Assembly: GCA_003024985.2 (NCBI GenBank)
Contig: PXIH01S0028870.1
Strand: one strand, 5' to 3'
Length of the DNA: 10,268 nt
Origin: Euperipatoides rowelli
Taxonomy: Eukaryota > Onychophora > Udeonychophora > Euonychophora > Peripatopsidae
Shown here: piece after piece, positions 1-7,808 of the stretch
Position numbering within the stretch: the stretch's first letter is position 1
Layout: each line of letters starts with the position of its first letter
Made by a program: the position numbers and the translations under genes
The notes under the pieces: generated by a model
The model's input: the letters and a program-made list of their open reading frames with translations, nothing else
Database searches by the model: none
Told to the model about the DNA's origin: nothing

Positions 1-512
1 GGGGCATTAATATGGCGTCAAAAATACATACTAAGTAGAGGGTTAACATCCAGTTATTAAATTATGAAATGCAAATTAATGTGCAACTTTTGAGATTGGC
101 AACAGTGATTTTTATATATCTCAGGCAATAATCTACCATTCCAGAAAAATTCAGATACTTCCAAATGGGTGCCACGGAACTGAACGATAAATGATCTTGG
201 ACAACGGTCTATGACAGATTTCTCGGCGGTCTAACCGAGAAAAATTTTTTCAGGATTAAAAAAAAAAATCCTAGATGAAATGTGAGCAAGTGAACCTACG
301 AACATAACTAGATATAATTGCTGTGAAGAATTATTTATAATTATTATGATTAGTTTAAAATTCAAGTCTGGATTCTTTACTATAACATGAATAAGGTTCA
401 TACGAGTAGTAGTGATACTACACCTCACAAGAATTCACTCTAAGATCGTGGTAAACGATGCAGTGCATTTCAAGAAGATTGTGACCATGTCTTGTGTACT
501 AATTCACATAGG
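1..512. other. AT-rich non-coding DNA, no gene seen
   Basis: I see no coding signature here. The only open frame of any length, on the minus strand at 231-428, is low-complexity (a run of isoleucines from AT-rich sequence) and has no family motif. The one local structure is a perfect 8-bp stem with an 8-nt loop at 219-242 (TTTCTCGG / CCGAGAAA), followed by an A/T run. In an animal genome this has no obvious meaning. Confidence 0.6.
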
Positions 513-789
513 CCTAGAATCCGGCCGTATAATCCACATTTCAGTCACATGATCAAAATGCATAACAGCCTTATTTTTGTTTACAGTCCTAACTTTACCT
601 TAATCATAGCTCCAACTATGTATTAAACCCATTATGCTCCAATCCTATGATAATCTAGAGGTAAAATAATCCTTTTTTGATAATTTTAACAAACTTCCGT
701 CAGCCATAATGTTAATCAATCAACAGCTGTTTTGTGTTACAATACTTGCGCAGTACTGTGAAATGTGGATTATACCACCAGTTTCTAGG
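513..789 (-). mobile_element. MITE-like inverted-repeat element, copy C
   Basis: A 277-bp non-coding element bounded by 32-bp inverted repeats at 513-544 and 758-789. The arms match at 27 of 32 positions and share the inner block TATAATCCACATTTCA. The right end is followed by TA (790-791). On the left, a TA (509-510) lies two bases outside the repeat, so a TA target duplication as in Tc1/mariner-type elements is plausible but not exact. Read on the minus strand, the core contains ATGGCTGACGGAAGTT, then a CTCTAGATTATCAT block and a GTTAGGACTGTAAACA block. All three also occur in the elements at 3397-3628 and 4808-5039, in plus orientation. Relative to those copies it has about 40 extra bases near 605-645. 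It has no coding capacity and would depend on a transposase encoded elsewhere. Confidence 0.75.
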
Positions 790-1179
790 TACTGTAACTA
801 ATTTGGTTCATATAATGATGTCTACAGTTACTGTAAATAATGAACCTCAAATTTCTAAGAATCCTAGCTTATCCTGCAACATGGAATTATGAAGGGAAAA
901 TTTATTGGTAACAAGTGTTTGAACTCAGATAATAGAAAGATTTTTTTTTTAAAAAAAAAATGTGTTGCATTCTAAAGATGCATCCAGATTTTCACCCACA
1001 AGTATTATTTGAACATAGTATGTCAATAAGAAAAAGATTGGTTTTATATTCTGTATATTAAAAAAAAAAAAGCCTAGAATAATATTTGGTAATACAATGA
1101 TTTACAACTTCTGTACATACATAATATTCATAACCGTATTTTCACTCCTAATGTCTACTGAATTTTGACATTTTTCAGT
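790..1179. other. AT-rich non-coding DNA with a T10A10 palindrome
   Basis: No gene is visible. There is a weak inverted repeat (AATTTGGTTCAT at 800-811 against ATGAACCTCAAATT at 840-853), a perfect T10A10 palindrome at 941-960, and an A-run near 1060-1071. None of these suggests a function beyond simple-sequence drift. Confidence 0.55.
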
Positions 1180-1374
1180 CAAGGTTTGTTTAAGGATGGT
1201 TTGAAGCTGTAATCAAAATTTACGGTCAATATATCCAAGACTTAGATTTATTTCTGGAAAATTCTAAAACACCCAGATGTTTTATGGTTTCAAGAGGTCT
1301 TTCCGAGATGCTGGAATAAGAGGTCCAAAACAGGTACAATCCCGAAAAATTATGGATGTCTGGCAACCCCAATG
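1180..1374 (-). mobile_element. Probable decayed hAT-type non-autonomous element, one end
   Basis: Read on the minus strand, the segment begins at about 1374 with CATTGGGGTTGCCAGACATC. This is close to a hAT-style end (CAGTGGGGTTGCC). It continues with several short stretches resembling CCCGG-rich units of a widespread animal repeat, here mostly mutated in ways expected of CpG decay (for example CATCC where I recall GTCCC). The last recognisable part is an ATTTTCCAGAAATAAATC block near 1245-1265. There is no coding capacity and I could not find the second terminus or a target duplication. The family assignment rests on my memory of the consensus and needs a repeat-library comparison. Confidence 0.35.
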
Positions 1375-1644
1375 ATACAATACATAAAGCACTGTAATAA
1401 TAATAATAAAAATATTATGTGCTGAGAGTAATACAAAAGTAAAGATGTATGTTAATACCACAAATGAAAAAAAAAGTCATAAAAAAACATATTCAAAGTG
1501 TCTGACAATTCCTGTTATAACGATTTAACATAACTCATGAACCAAAAGCCATATCCACAGTTTGCCTCAATTTGTTTATCAACTCACAAAGTTTTTTTTT
1601 TGTTGTTCTATAGATGGCGCCACAGAGCATTTTGAATGCAAACA

Positions 1645-1822
1645 ATGTCCATAAAGGAAAAAGCAGAATGTGTGCCGTGGCTGGCCGAAACGAAATCCCC
1701 AGTATCTGTCCAATGCAAATATCGAACAGTACATGGGGAAACAACCACCATGTGTAGCTACAATCCAGGCATGGATGAAGACGTTTAAGAACACTGTAAG
1801 TCAACTGAAGGCTAAAGGTTAA
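1645..1822 (+). pseudogene. Transposase N-terminal HTH (DUF4817-like), frameshifted remnant
   Basis: From the ATG at 1645 the reading frame gives a motif typical of the N-terminal helix-turn-helix of arthropod Tc1/IS630-like transposases: KEKAECV, then WLAETKSPVSVQ and KYRTVHG. The frame then breaks. Downstream of 1751 another frame carries the second half, CVATIQAWMKTF followed by KNTVSQLK, ending at a TAA at 1820-1822. One surplus G in the GGGG run at 1735-1738 is enough to explain the break. In the intact family this domain binds the element's terminal repeats and is followed by a DDE catalytic domain. Here the catalytic domain is absent and the sequence stops at the edge of the inverted-repeat element at 1822. 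The upstream T-run and GATGGCGCC are probably 5' untranslated transposon sequence. It is a dead remnant. Confidence 0.7.
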
Positions 1823-1851
1823 GGGTCATCGTTTAATATCACCCTACACTT
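1822..1851 (+). repeat. Left terminal inverted repeat of the deleted Tc1-like element
   Basis: The block starts next to TA (1820-1821) and contains CATCGTTTAATATCACCC. Its partner lies at 2389-2419. It begins at the TAA that closes the upstream HTH remnant, so the junction between the two pieces is precise. Confidence 0.7.
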
Positions 1852-1858
1852 GACATAA

Positions 1859-2066
1859 TCCAACTTGATTCTTTTGTGGGGTTATGCTAAGGACATGATT
1901 TACTGCACACCTGTACCAAACTGTAATCTTAAGATTAGAATAACAGATGCCATAGATACTGTTACGAAGGATATGCCGTCCAACATATGGCATGAAATTG
2001 AGTATCACCTTGATGACTGTGCTGCGTGCAACAAAAGGAACACATGCCAAGCTCCACTTCAATGAA
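1859..2066 (+). pseudogene. Transposase C-terminal fragment (Tc1/IS630-type DDE), truncated and frameshifted
   Basis: The frame contains LWGYAKDMIYCTPVPN, then RITDAIDTVTKDM, and IWHEIEYHLD. This is the characteristic C-terminal tail of Tc1/IS630-like transposases, which usually reads LWGYVKD, then a TPVP- or LP-type loop, then a DAI..VT.DM helix and a YRLD helix. The last part of the homology lies in another frame (LRATKGTH at about 2022-2045), so a small insertion or deletion near 2015-2022 has broken the gene. A stop (TAA, 1856-1858) precedes the fragment. The three catalytic acidic residues lie upstream in intact proteins, including the last one shortly before LWGY, and all are missing. 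It cannot encode an active enzyme. The antisense open frame at 1844-2164 is a shadow of this homology. Confidence 0.8.
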
Positions 2067-2388
2067 GCCCAATCATCACACAAACACAGTTCTTTTAAAT
2101 TTTTCAAGAGTTCACAAATTACCTTGTCTATAGGACCGGTTTTAATAACTTTTCTTGCAAACATCTCCCAAATGCCATTACCATCATCCCTTTTATCCTA
2201 CATACTACTGTATGAATATGTTCTTGCACATTCGTCATTAAGCTGTGCAAAGCTGTAGCATAATGTAAATATATTTTATATAAATATATGCATATAAGTT
2301 TTAACCATGCCATTAGGTCATTTTTCTTTTAAATTCACATTAATACCAAACTTTTTTGGAAATTCTATATAAATAAAATACAAAAAAA

Positions 2389-2419
2389 AAGTGTTGGGTG
2401 ATGTTAAACGATGTCTGCT
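2389..2419 (-). repeat. Right terminal inverted repeat of the deleted Tc1-like element
   Basis: The minus-strand reading CATCGTTTAACATCACCC pairs with the left repeat, with 2 mismatches in the 25-base core. It is followed outside by TA at 2420-2421. A short A-run (2382-2390) lies at the inner edge. Confidence 0.7.
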
Positions 2420-3396
2420 TACCGTTCAATTACTTCCCTATTGTACAGTATAGATGGGCCGGAAATGCCATCACAGTTTCTTTGTCATTGATAATGTGCA
2501 GTCATAGTGAATAGCTGTGATCGTTTCTATTAATAACGGTTACAAGAATCACACTTTAATTACTTTTAATTTCCGCTTTTATAAATGTCAAATTTTTAAT
2601 TGATAATTTAAAATTTATCTGCTTCAGAAATACAATGTACATCTCATATTATTTTACAATAAAATTCTTTACTACAATGCCAAATGTGTCAGGCATTCAA
2701 ATCGTGAATGTAAATTGAAACAGTGCAAGGTTTAAAAATCAGTCGTAGCAGTGATTGTCTCTAAACGTGAGTGCGTCAACGTTACTGATATTTCGTTCTT
2801 AGTACTGTTAATAAAAAATAGTTAGTATACGTTATTGTAATTATCCTTTATAAGTGAATTGGTGCCGATAATTGCACACTTCAGCTGTTCTAAAACAGAT
2901 ATAAGTGATTATTGAAACTTTGTCAGTCATTGTTTATGAAGTTGTAAATTCTTTAATTTAATTTTTTTAACTGATCTATTTAAAAATACATCCTTACTCT
3001 CATCATTTAATAATAACTAGTATTTAATGATGATTATGATGATGACAACGACGAAGATTAAGACGACGATAATGGTAATATAATATAATAATGCGATATC
3101 AAGATGTATTTTTACTTATTTAAATTATTTGTTACATTTTTATTTCAATCGTAGGTTACTTTTAAATACATTTTAAATCTGTACACTCCCCCCCATGATG
3201 AAATAAAGATAGTTGTTTTTTTTTTGTTTTGTTTTGTCACTACCTGTAATTTTCTCACTGTTAACATTGCACTGATATACAGGGAGAAGTCACTGATACA
3301 CAAAAATCACAGTTAAGAGAATCTCTATGTAGATCCTAATATATTTAATGCAGAAGTGAGTAATGCATGGATGAATGGATTAAAATAAAATAAATC
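2420..3396. other. AT-rich non-coding DNA, no gene seen
   Basis: I find no coding or RNA gene signature. The segment holds an imperfect GAT/GAC/AAT trinucleotide-rich stretch at about 3027-3075, a C7 run near 3188, and a T-rich stretch at 3215-3238. The sequence right of the TA at 2420 does not continue the transposase HTH found at 1645-1822. Confidence 0.55.
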
Positions 3397-3628
3397 GGTC
3401 AAGATCCGTTATCTCCGAACCAATATGGCTGACGGAAGTTGAAATTATTAAAATCGGTGCTCAGTAAAAGATTATTTCACCTCTAGATTATCATATGGTA
3501 AGGTTAGGACGTAAAGAAAACATACAAAAATCGTTGAGAATAAATAGTAATTCCACATGCTAATATGTTATAGTTGTTGTACGACTCCTAACGCTGATTA
3601 TTTGGTGGGCAGATAACGGATTCTGACC
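3397..3628 (+). mobile_element. MITE-like inverted-repeat element, copy A
   Basis: A 232-bp element with 25-bp imperfect inverted ends. The left end begins GGTCAAGATCCGTTATCT (3397). The right end, on the minus strand, begins GGTCAGAATCCGTTATCT (3628). The ends match at 20 of 25 positions. The flanking 8-mers AATAAATC and CAAAAATC agree at 6 of 8 positions, a possible decayed 8-bp target duplication of hAT type, though this may be chance in AT-rich DNA. The core has ATGGCTGACGGAAGTTGAAA, a run ending AAAAGATTATTTC, then CTCTAGATTATCAT and GGTTAGGACGTAAAG. The same core is found in copy B at 4808-5039 and, inverted, in copy C at 513-789. There is no reading frame of note. Confidence 0.8.
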
Positions 3629-4171
3629 CAAAAATCTATATGAAATAAAAAAGGCCATTTCACATTAGGCTTCAACTAAAATAATAAGACTTTTCACACA
3701 TACACACCCCCACAAGGTGATTAATTCTTTAGAAAAAAAAAATCACATCTTCTCAGACTAGGATTTGATTATTCCTCTTATAAAAATACACCTACACCTT
3801 TATTTTCTTTTGATTGCAATTGAAAACTGTTGATTTTTGATCATTATAGGAAAACACTTTCCATTGAAAAGTTCTTTGTAAAATCAAGCTGATAATCAAA
3901 GAAAAAGAAACTTTAGACTTAATATTATTCCAAACTTAGTAAACTAATGGAAATGTAAGCTTAAATTGAACACAATAAAAAAAGACATTTAGGTGACCTT
4001 TTATAGAATTGCAAAACAGTAAATGAATAAACTAAACTAAAATCATTTGACATTTTCAAGTTAAAGAAATAATTAACGATTAAAATTAGCATCACATTTT
4101 CTTCTGACATTAATTAAATATTCGCAACTGTGTCCCTTGTGCTATGAAATCTGAATGCTTGTATGACAATT

Positions 4172-4221
4172 AGTTGTTGTTTTTTTTAGCTATTTTTGTT
4201 AAAATAGAAAAACAAACAACT
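4172..4221. repeat. Imperfect palindrome (stem-loop)
   Basis: The left arm AGTTGTTG plus a T-run and CTATTTT pairs with the right arm AAAATAG plus A-rich sequence and CAAACAACT around a 4-nt centre. There are a few unpaired bases in the T-run. It is too short and AT-rich to call a transposon, although the structure is clear. Confidence 0.55.
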
Positions 4222-4323
4222 GAGTTTTGCTTTTGTACGTAAACTTGTCAAGGAGTATTATTTCGTTTCTAGCAAAAACTAGTGGAAAGTCTGCTTTTGT
4301 TTATGTATTGGTTAATGGAGACG

Positions 4324-4350
4324 GAGAGAGAGAGAGAGAGTGTGAGAGAG
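4324..4350. repeat. (GA)n microsatellite
   Basis: GA dinucleotides, interrupted once by TGT at 4341-4343. Confidence 0.9.
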
Positions 4351-4768
4351 ATTGTAATTATTCTGATTACAACACAAAGAATGTCTACAAAGTAATAAAA
4401 ACTGTATACAGAATACACACATGATCAGGTTATAATCATATTACTTTGCATATCTCGTACAGTTAGCAACATTAGAAATTACAAAGGAAAATAGTATAAT
4501 ATAGGTGACAAGGTGAAACCATTTTGCTGTAACATAAAAAAAAGACAAACTGAATTTAAAATGAAAGTCAAATAATAAAAAGAAAATCATTTGTAACAAT
4601 TTGCAATGTTTTGTTTATGCAATTTTTTAGTTTCATTAATTTTGAACAAAAAACCTTTCAAGCAAAAAGTTTAATCTATTTTTAATAATTATAATATTTC
4701 TCTTGTATTGGTAATATGCAAAATAAAGTTTTTTATTTTTTTACTAACTATAATTGGACTAATTTTTA

Positions 4769-4772
<4 letters not shown>

Positions 4773-4807
<35 letters not shown>
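4773..4807. repeat. (TA)n microsatellite
   Basis: About 17 uninterrupted TA units. The run touches the left end (GGT at 4808) of MITE copy B directly, consistent with insertion of that element into, or expansion next to, a TA-rich target. Confidence 0.95.
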
Positions 4808-4809
<2 letters not shown>

Positions 4810-5039
4810 TATTCTGTTATCTGGCGACCAATATGGCTGACGGTAGCAAGTTGAAACTATCTAGATCGGCGATCAGCAAAAGATTATTTCTCCACTAGTT
4901 TATCCTAGGTTCAGGGTTACAATAAGGTTAGGATAGTAAATCGACAAGAAAAAAATAGTAATTCCACACACAACTAAGTTTTAGTTATTGCACGATTCCT
5001 AACATTAATTATGTTGTGGGCAGATAACGGAATCTGACC
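4808..5039 (+). mobile_element. MITE-like inverted-repeat element, copy B
   Basis: This is a second 232-bp copy in the same orientation as copy A, with the same core order: ATGGCTGACGG, AAAAGATTATTTC, AATAGTAATTCCACA and GTGGGCAGATAACGGA. The right end reads GGTCAGATTCCGTTATCTG on the minus strand. The left end, GGTATTCTGTTATCTGG, lacks three bases of that repeat. Similarity to copy A is, by eye, around three quarters or more across the element, so both are old. The left end abuts the (TA)n run. It is non-coding. Confidence 0.8.
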
Positions 5040-5744
5040 AGTTTTATCAATACATGATGATACTCAATAATTAAATTAAAAAATATTTAGAGAATTTATA
5101 AGAATAGCATAAATATTTAATCAGCTATGTATTTTAGTCATCATTAAGTGGTGCTTATATAGAAAAGCGTTAATATTTAGTGATTATTATTTCATGTTAA
5201 CGCATACTGCACCTAGATGTGATGAAGTGCATATTCCCAACGTTCAGTTGAAATGTAAGGCTTTCTTTACACTCTTATTTTAGTAGGAAATAATTAGAAT
5301 AGAAAAAATCTCTGTAGATTGTAACAAATTACCAAACAATTTAACATAATTAATTTAGTTCCTAAAATTGTTCTTTTCTGATATTGGATTGTAATGAGAA
5401 TAAAAAAAAAAAAAAAAAAACTACAGAAAGGTTGTCTGTAAATACCTCCCCCACCTTCCCTATAATCCTAACCTGTCACATTTCTTTATAAAAGTGGTCT
5501 AAAAAAATTCAATAGTATAATAATGTGAATCGGACTTTATTCTGATCTTTTTTTGTAACGCAGACATATCAGACTAAATTTACATCTAATAAATAACTTT
5601 GAAACACAACAAAATAAACAATCATGTAAGTCAAAATTTTCTGGGAAATATGAAAGAATTGTTAGGCTGCCTAACAGTAACCCCAGTGAAGTCATCTACA
5701 ATGAAAATCAAAGGAAACACCTGGTTTTTGCTTTGGATTTCTTT
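5040..5744. other. AT-rich non-coding DNA, no gene seen
   Basis: It contains an A19 run at 5402-5420, followed by a C-rich patch (CCTCCCCCACCTTCCC near 5446-5460). No coding or structural RNA signature was found. Confidence 0.55.
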
Positions 5745-6500
5745 TTTATTAAGATGACATCAGTAGATAATAAACAGCATTTCGAAAAAAGGAAGTGATG
5801 TCATCCAAGATGGCAGCCAAATTTCCGAGTTCAAAATTCCGAGATGGCTGCCTTCCTGCACCCTTAAATGGGCATATGACATCATATTGTGATGCATTCT
5901 GGGTAATAATGATACATAATAATAGTTCTCACTCTCATGCACACTCTCATCTCGTTCTCATTCTCACTCTCGTTCTTGCTCCGTTATCGATTTTATGCCC
6001 ATATATGGGCCTTTTATGTCATATTATGATGCATGATGGGATAGATGCCCACCATTTTTGAATTTTCGAAAACAAGTCTCGTTCTCATTCCCATTCTGTT
6101 CCTGTTCTCATTCTCAATCTCGTTCCCATCTTCATTTCACTCTCATTATGATGCATGATGGGATAGATTATGATGCATGATAGGACAGATGCCCCACCCA
6201 CTTAAAATTTTTGAAAATATATCCGGGTCTTTTGAAGATTCTCGATCCCGTTCTCACCCCACTTCTCGTTTCCGTTCTCATTCTCCTTCTCACTCTCATT
6301 ATGATGCATGATGGGATAGATACTCCACCCACTTCGAATTTTCGAAAACACATCCGGGTCTTTATCAAGATGGCGGCCAAATTTCTATTTTTTTTCCGGA
6401 TATTAAAGCTTTTATAGCCCTATTATCCAGAATATTAGGATACATGATGGGACATCTCATTCCCGTTCTCACTCTCATTCCAGTTCTCGTTCAGTGTCTT
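5745..6500. repeat. Composite tandem repeat: CTC-rich tracts alternating with ATGATGCATGATGGG units
   Basis: Four degenerate hexamer tracts, variants of GTTCTC/ATTCTC/ACTCTC, lie at about 5926-5985, 6076-6147, 6237-6300 and 6456-6498. They alternate with a block ATTATGATGCATGATGGG at 6023, 6145, 6168 (variant), 6298 and, weakly, 6434. Each block is usually followed by ATAGAT, then CC-rich CCACCCACTT, AATTTTCGAAAACA and, in two cases, an ATCCGGGTCTTT module leading towards AAGATGG (6221 and 6352). The spacing between tracts is 150, 161 and 219 bp, so this is an irregular array rather than a clean satellite. The open frames on both strands here arise from the stop-poor hexamer tracts and are not genes. 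Confidence 0.75.
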
Positions 6501-6540
6501 AGAATAATTTTTTAGAAATCATATTTTTTATTTATTTTTT

Positions 6541-6840
6541 ACCACAGTGCCACACCCACCCATGACATCACAGGACCTCAATATTCATAACAATAATAAT
6601 AGATGTATATGACATCATACCTATCAATTTTCAGCTAGATACTTCATCATTAACATATGCAAATTAAACCCAAATACCTAACTTTTAGTCGATTTTACTG
6701 AGGTGCCACACCCACCCATGACATCATAACACCTCAATATTCAGTATGATCATAGTAGATGTGTATGACATCATACCTATCAATTTTTAGTTTAATACAC
6801 CATCATTAACATGTGTAGAACTGATACCCAAAAATCATAT
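6541..6840. repeat. Direct duplication, 156-bp period
   Basis: Two adjacent units, about 6541-6696 and 6697-6840. Landmarks recur exactly 156 bp apart: GTGCCACACCCACCCATGAC (6547 and 6703) and TATGACATCATACCTATCAA (6609 and 6765). The unit also contains CCTCAATATTCA and CATCATTAACAT. Each unit carries two TGACATCA octamers. The function is unknown and it is non-coding. Confidence 0.85.
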
Positions 6841-7008
6841 TTGTTTTAAAAAAAAATCACATTTTTTTAATTTAGTCTATACAGTATACTGGAAAATATT
6901 TCCACAAGAGCAGACACTTACATCACTTCTGGTCACATGACTATGTAAAATTACTAAAACAAGAATATATTAATAGTTATATAGAATATTGTAATAGTAT
7001 TGTATCTT

Positions 7009-7147
7009 ATCGATTAGAATGAGAAAAGGTAAATGAGTGGTTCTCAAGCACCCAACTATGGGTAAAAACATTTAACTGGTATGAACGCCTATCCCCATAG
7101 TTGGGTGCTTGAGAACTACTCATTTGCCTTTACTCATTCTAATCGAT
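7009..7147. repeat. Near-perfect 54-bp-arm inverted repeat (snapback MITE or hairpin locus)
   Basis: The arms at 7009-7062 and 7094-7147 match at 51 of 54 positions around a 31-nt spacer (7063-7093). The outer arm is ATCGATTAGAATGAG and the inner arm is CAAGCACCCAACTATGGG. Outside the arms, GTATCT (left, 7002-7007) and AGATAC (right, from about 7158) pair after a roughly 11-13 base insertion on the right, so the original element was probably longer. It has no reading frame. It could be a foldback MITE or, if transcribed, a long hairpin RNA substrate for Dicer. The sequence alone does not decide between these. Confidence 0.85.
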
Positions 7148-7198
7148 GATATAGATGAGATACAGTATATCTATTACAAGATATTAGTTAATTTGACG

Positions 7199-7269
7199 TG
7201 GCTCATGGAACGTTCGATTCTCAATGCTAAGACTCATAGATTCGAATCATACTAAATCCATTTTTTTTT
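7199..7269 (+). other. tRNA-like pol III promoter motifs, weak
   Basis: TGGCTCATGG (7199-7208) resembles a tRNA A box and GATTCGAATC (7239-7248) a B box, and a T-run follows at 7261-7269. The spacing (about 40 bases) is close to that of a tRNA gene. However, the arms flanking the TTCGAAT loop do not pair and I could not fold an acceptor stem, so this is not a functional tRNA gene. It might be a decayed tRNA pseudogene or SINE head, or chance. Confidence 0.2.
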
Positions 7270-7293
7270 AAATTATTTATATTATTTTATTTC

Positions 7294-7382
7294 AACACTA
7301 ACCCATAATTATTTTTATTGTAACACTGAAGCATAATTATTTTTTTAATTTTAACACTAAAGCGTAATTATTTTTTTATTCT
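7294..7382. repeat. Short tandem repeat, about 28-31 bp unit, three copies
   Basis: The unit begins AACACT at 7294, 7322 and 7353. It continues through a variable AACCCAT, GAAGCAT or AAAGCGT stretch to AATTATTTTT. It is AT-rich and non-coding. Confidence 0.75.
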
Positions 7383-7667
7383 ATATTTTATAACTTTTGA
7401 TTACTTTTGTTATCTTATTGGTGGTCAAAGTATCCCTTCTATAAATGTTATACAAAATGTCATCATTCCATTTCTTAACACTGAAAATATTTAAATACAT
7501 TTATATCTTAATCTACATGGACTGAACTGAATAGAAATGTCCAATCGCTATAAGTCTGTAACAGCACATTAGACAAACACAGCATGCATCTAAATTATAC
7601 GGTGTGCTATTTTTTTTTTGTTATAGGAATTATTTTTAATATTAGACTAAAGAATTTTGATATCGCT

Positions 7668-7770
7668 ACCATTAAAATTAATAATAAAAATATTATCTAA
7701 ATCATAAAATCTTTACCATTAAATATTATCTAAATAATAAAATCTTTACCATTAAGTAATAAAATCTACC
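7668..7770. repeat. Short tandem repeat, ACCATTAA units
   Basis: Three units start ACCATTAA at 7668, 7715 and 7748, and each ends in ATAAAATCT. The first two also share ATATTATCTAAAT. Successive units get shorter (47, 33 and about 20 bp), suggesting slippage deletions. Confidence 0.7.
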
Positions 7771-7808
7771 GTATATGCTTTTATAGAATCAAAAAAAAAT
7801 AATAATAT

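Larger units (their letters stand above)
1822..2419 (+). mobile_element. Internally deleted Tc1/IS630-like element with TIRs
   Basis: Inverted repeats at 1827-1851 and 2389-2413 match at 23 of 25 positions (core CATCGTTTAA and ATCACCC). Both are flanked just outside by a TA dinucleotide, at 1820-1821 and 2420-2421, each followed inward by AG. This fits the TA target preference of Tc1/mariner elements. Directly inside the left repeat, without any HTH or catalytic region, comes the C-terminal part of a transposase (1859-2065 and beyond). The element is therefore a deletion derivative of about 598 bp that could only have moved with help from an intact relative. The outermost 5-6 bases of the two ends differ, so the exact boundary is uncertain by a few bases. 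Confidence 0.7.
3629..4772. other. AT-rich non-coding DNA with simple repeats
   Basis: No gene is visible. Notable items are an imperfect 50-bp palindrome at 4172-4221, a (GA)n run at 4324-4350 and A-rich stretches. The open frame at 4227-4424 on the plus strand runs through the (GA)n microsatellite and has no family features, so I do not call it. Confidence 0.55.

Noticed and set aside
219-242. GC-containing hairpin followed by an A/T run, like an intrinsic terminator
   Set aside because: Nothing else in the window suggests a bacterial origin and no gene precedes it. A single 8-bp stem is expected by chance.
231-428. Minus-strand open frame of 65 codons
   Set aside because: AT-driven composition with an isoleucine run, no domain pattern and no upstream or downstream gene context.
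1535-1804. Two minus-strand open frames opposite the HTH remnant
   Set aside because: They are antisense shadows. The recognisable transposase motif is on the plus strand.
2046-2258. Plus-strand frame continuing after LRATKGTH
   Set aside because: Transposases of this family end soon after this point. The extra residues are read-through into non-coding sequence, so I kept only the frameshift observation.
1844-2313. Minus-strand open frames opposite the transposase C-terminus
   Set aside because: They are antisense to a clear transposase tail and have no features of their own.
4227-4424. Plus-strand open frame of 65 codons
   Set aside because: It runs through the (GA)n microsatellite, which lacks stops in that frame. 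No conserved motif is present.
5760-6417. Open frames on both strands within the CTC-rich array, including a Ser-His rich stretch
   Set aside because: The hexamer repeats contain no stop codons and create open frames in several registers. There is no consistent frame between repeat units.
7199-7248. A functional tRNA gene
   Set aside because: A- and B-box-like motifs are present but neither the acceptor nor the T stem pairs. Retained only as a weak pol III-like feature.
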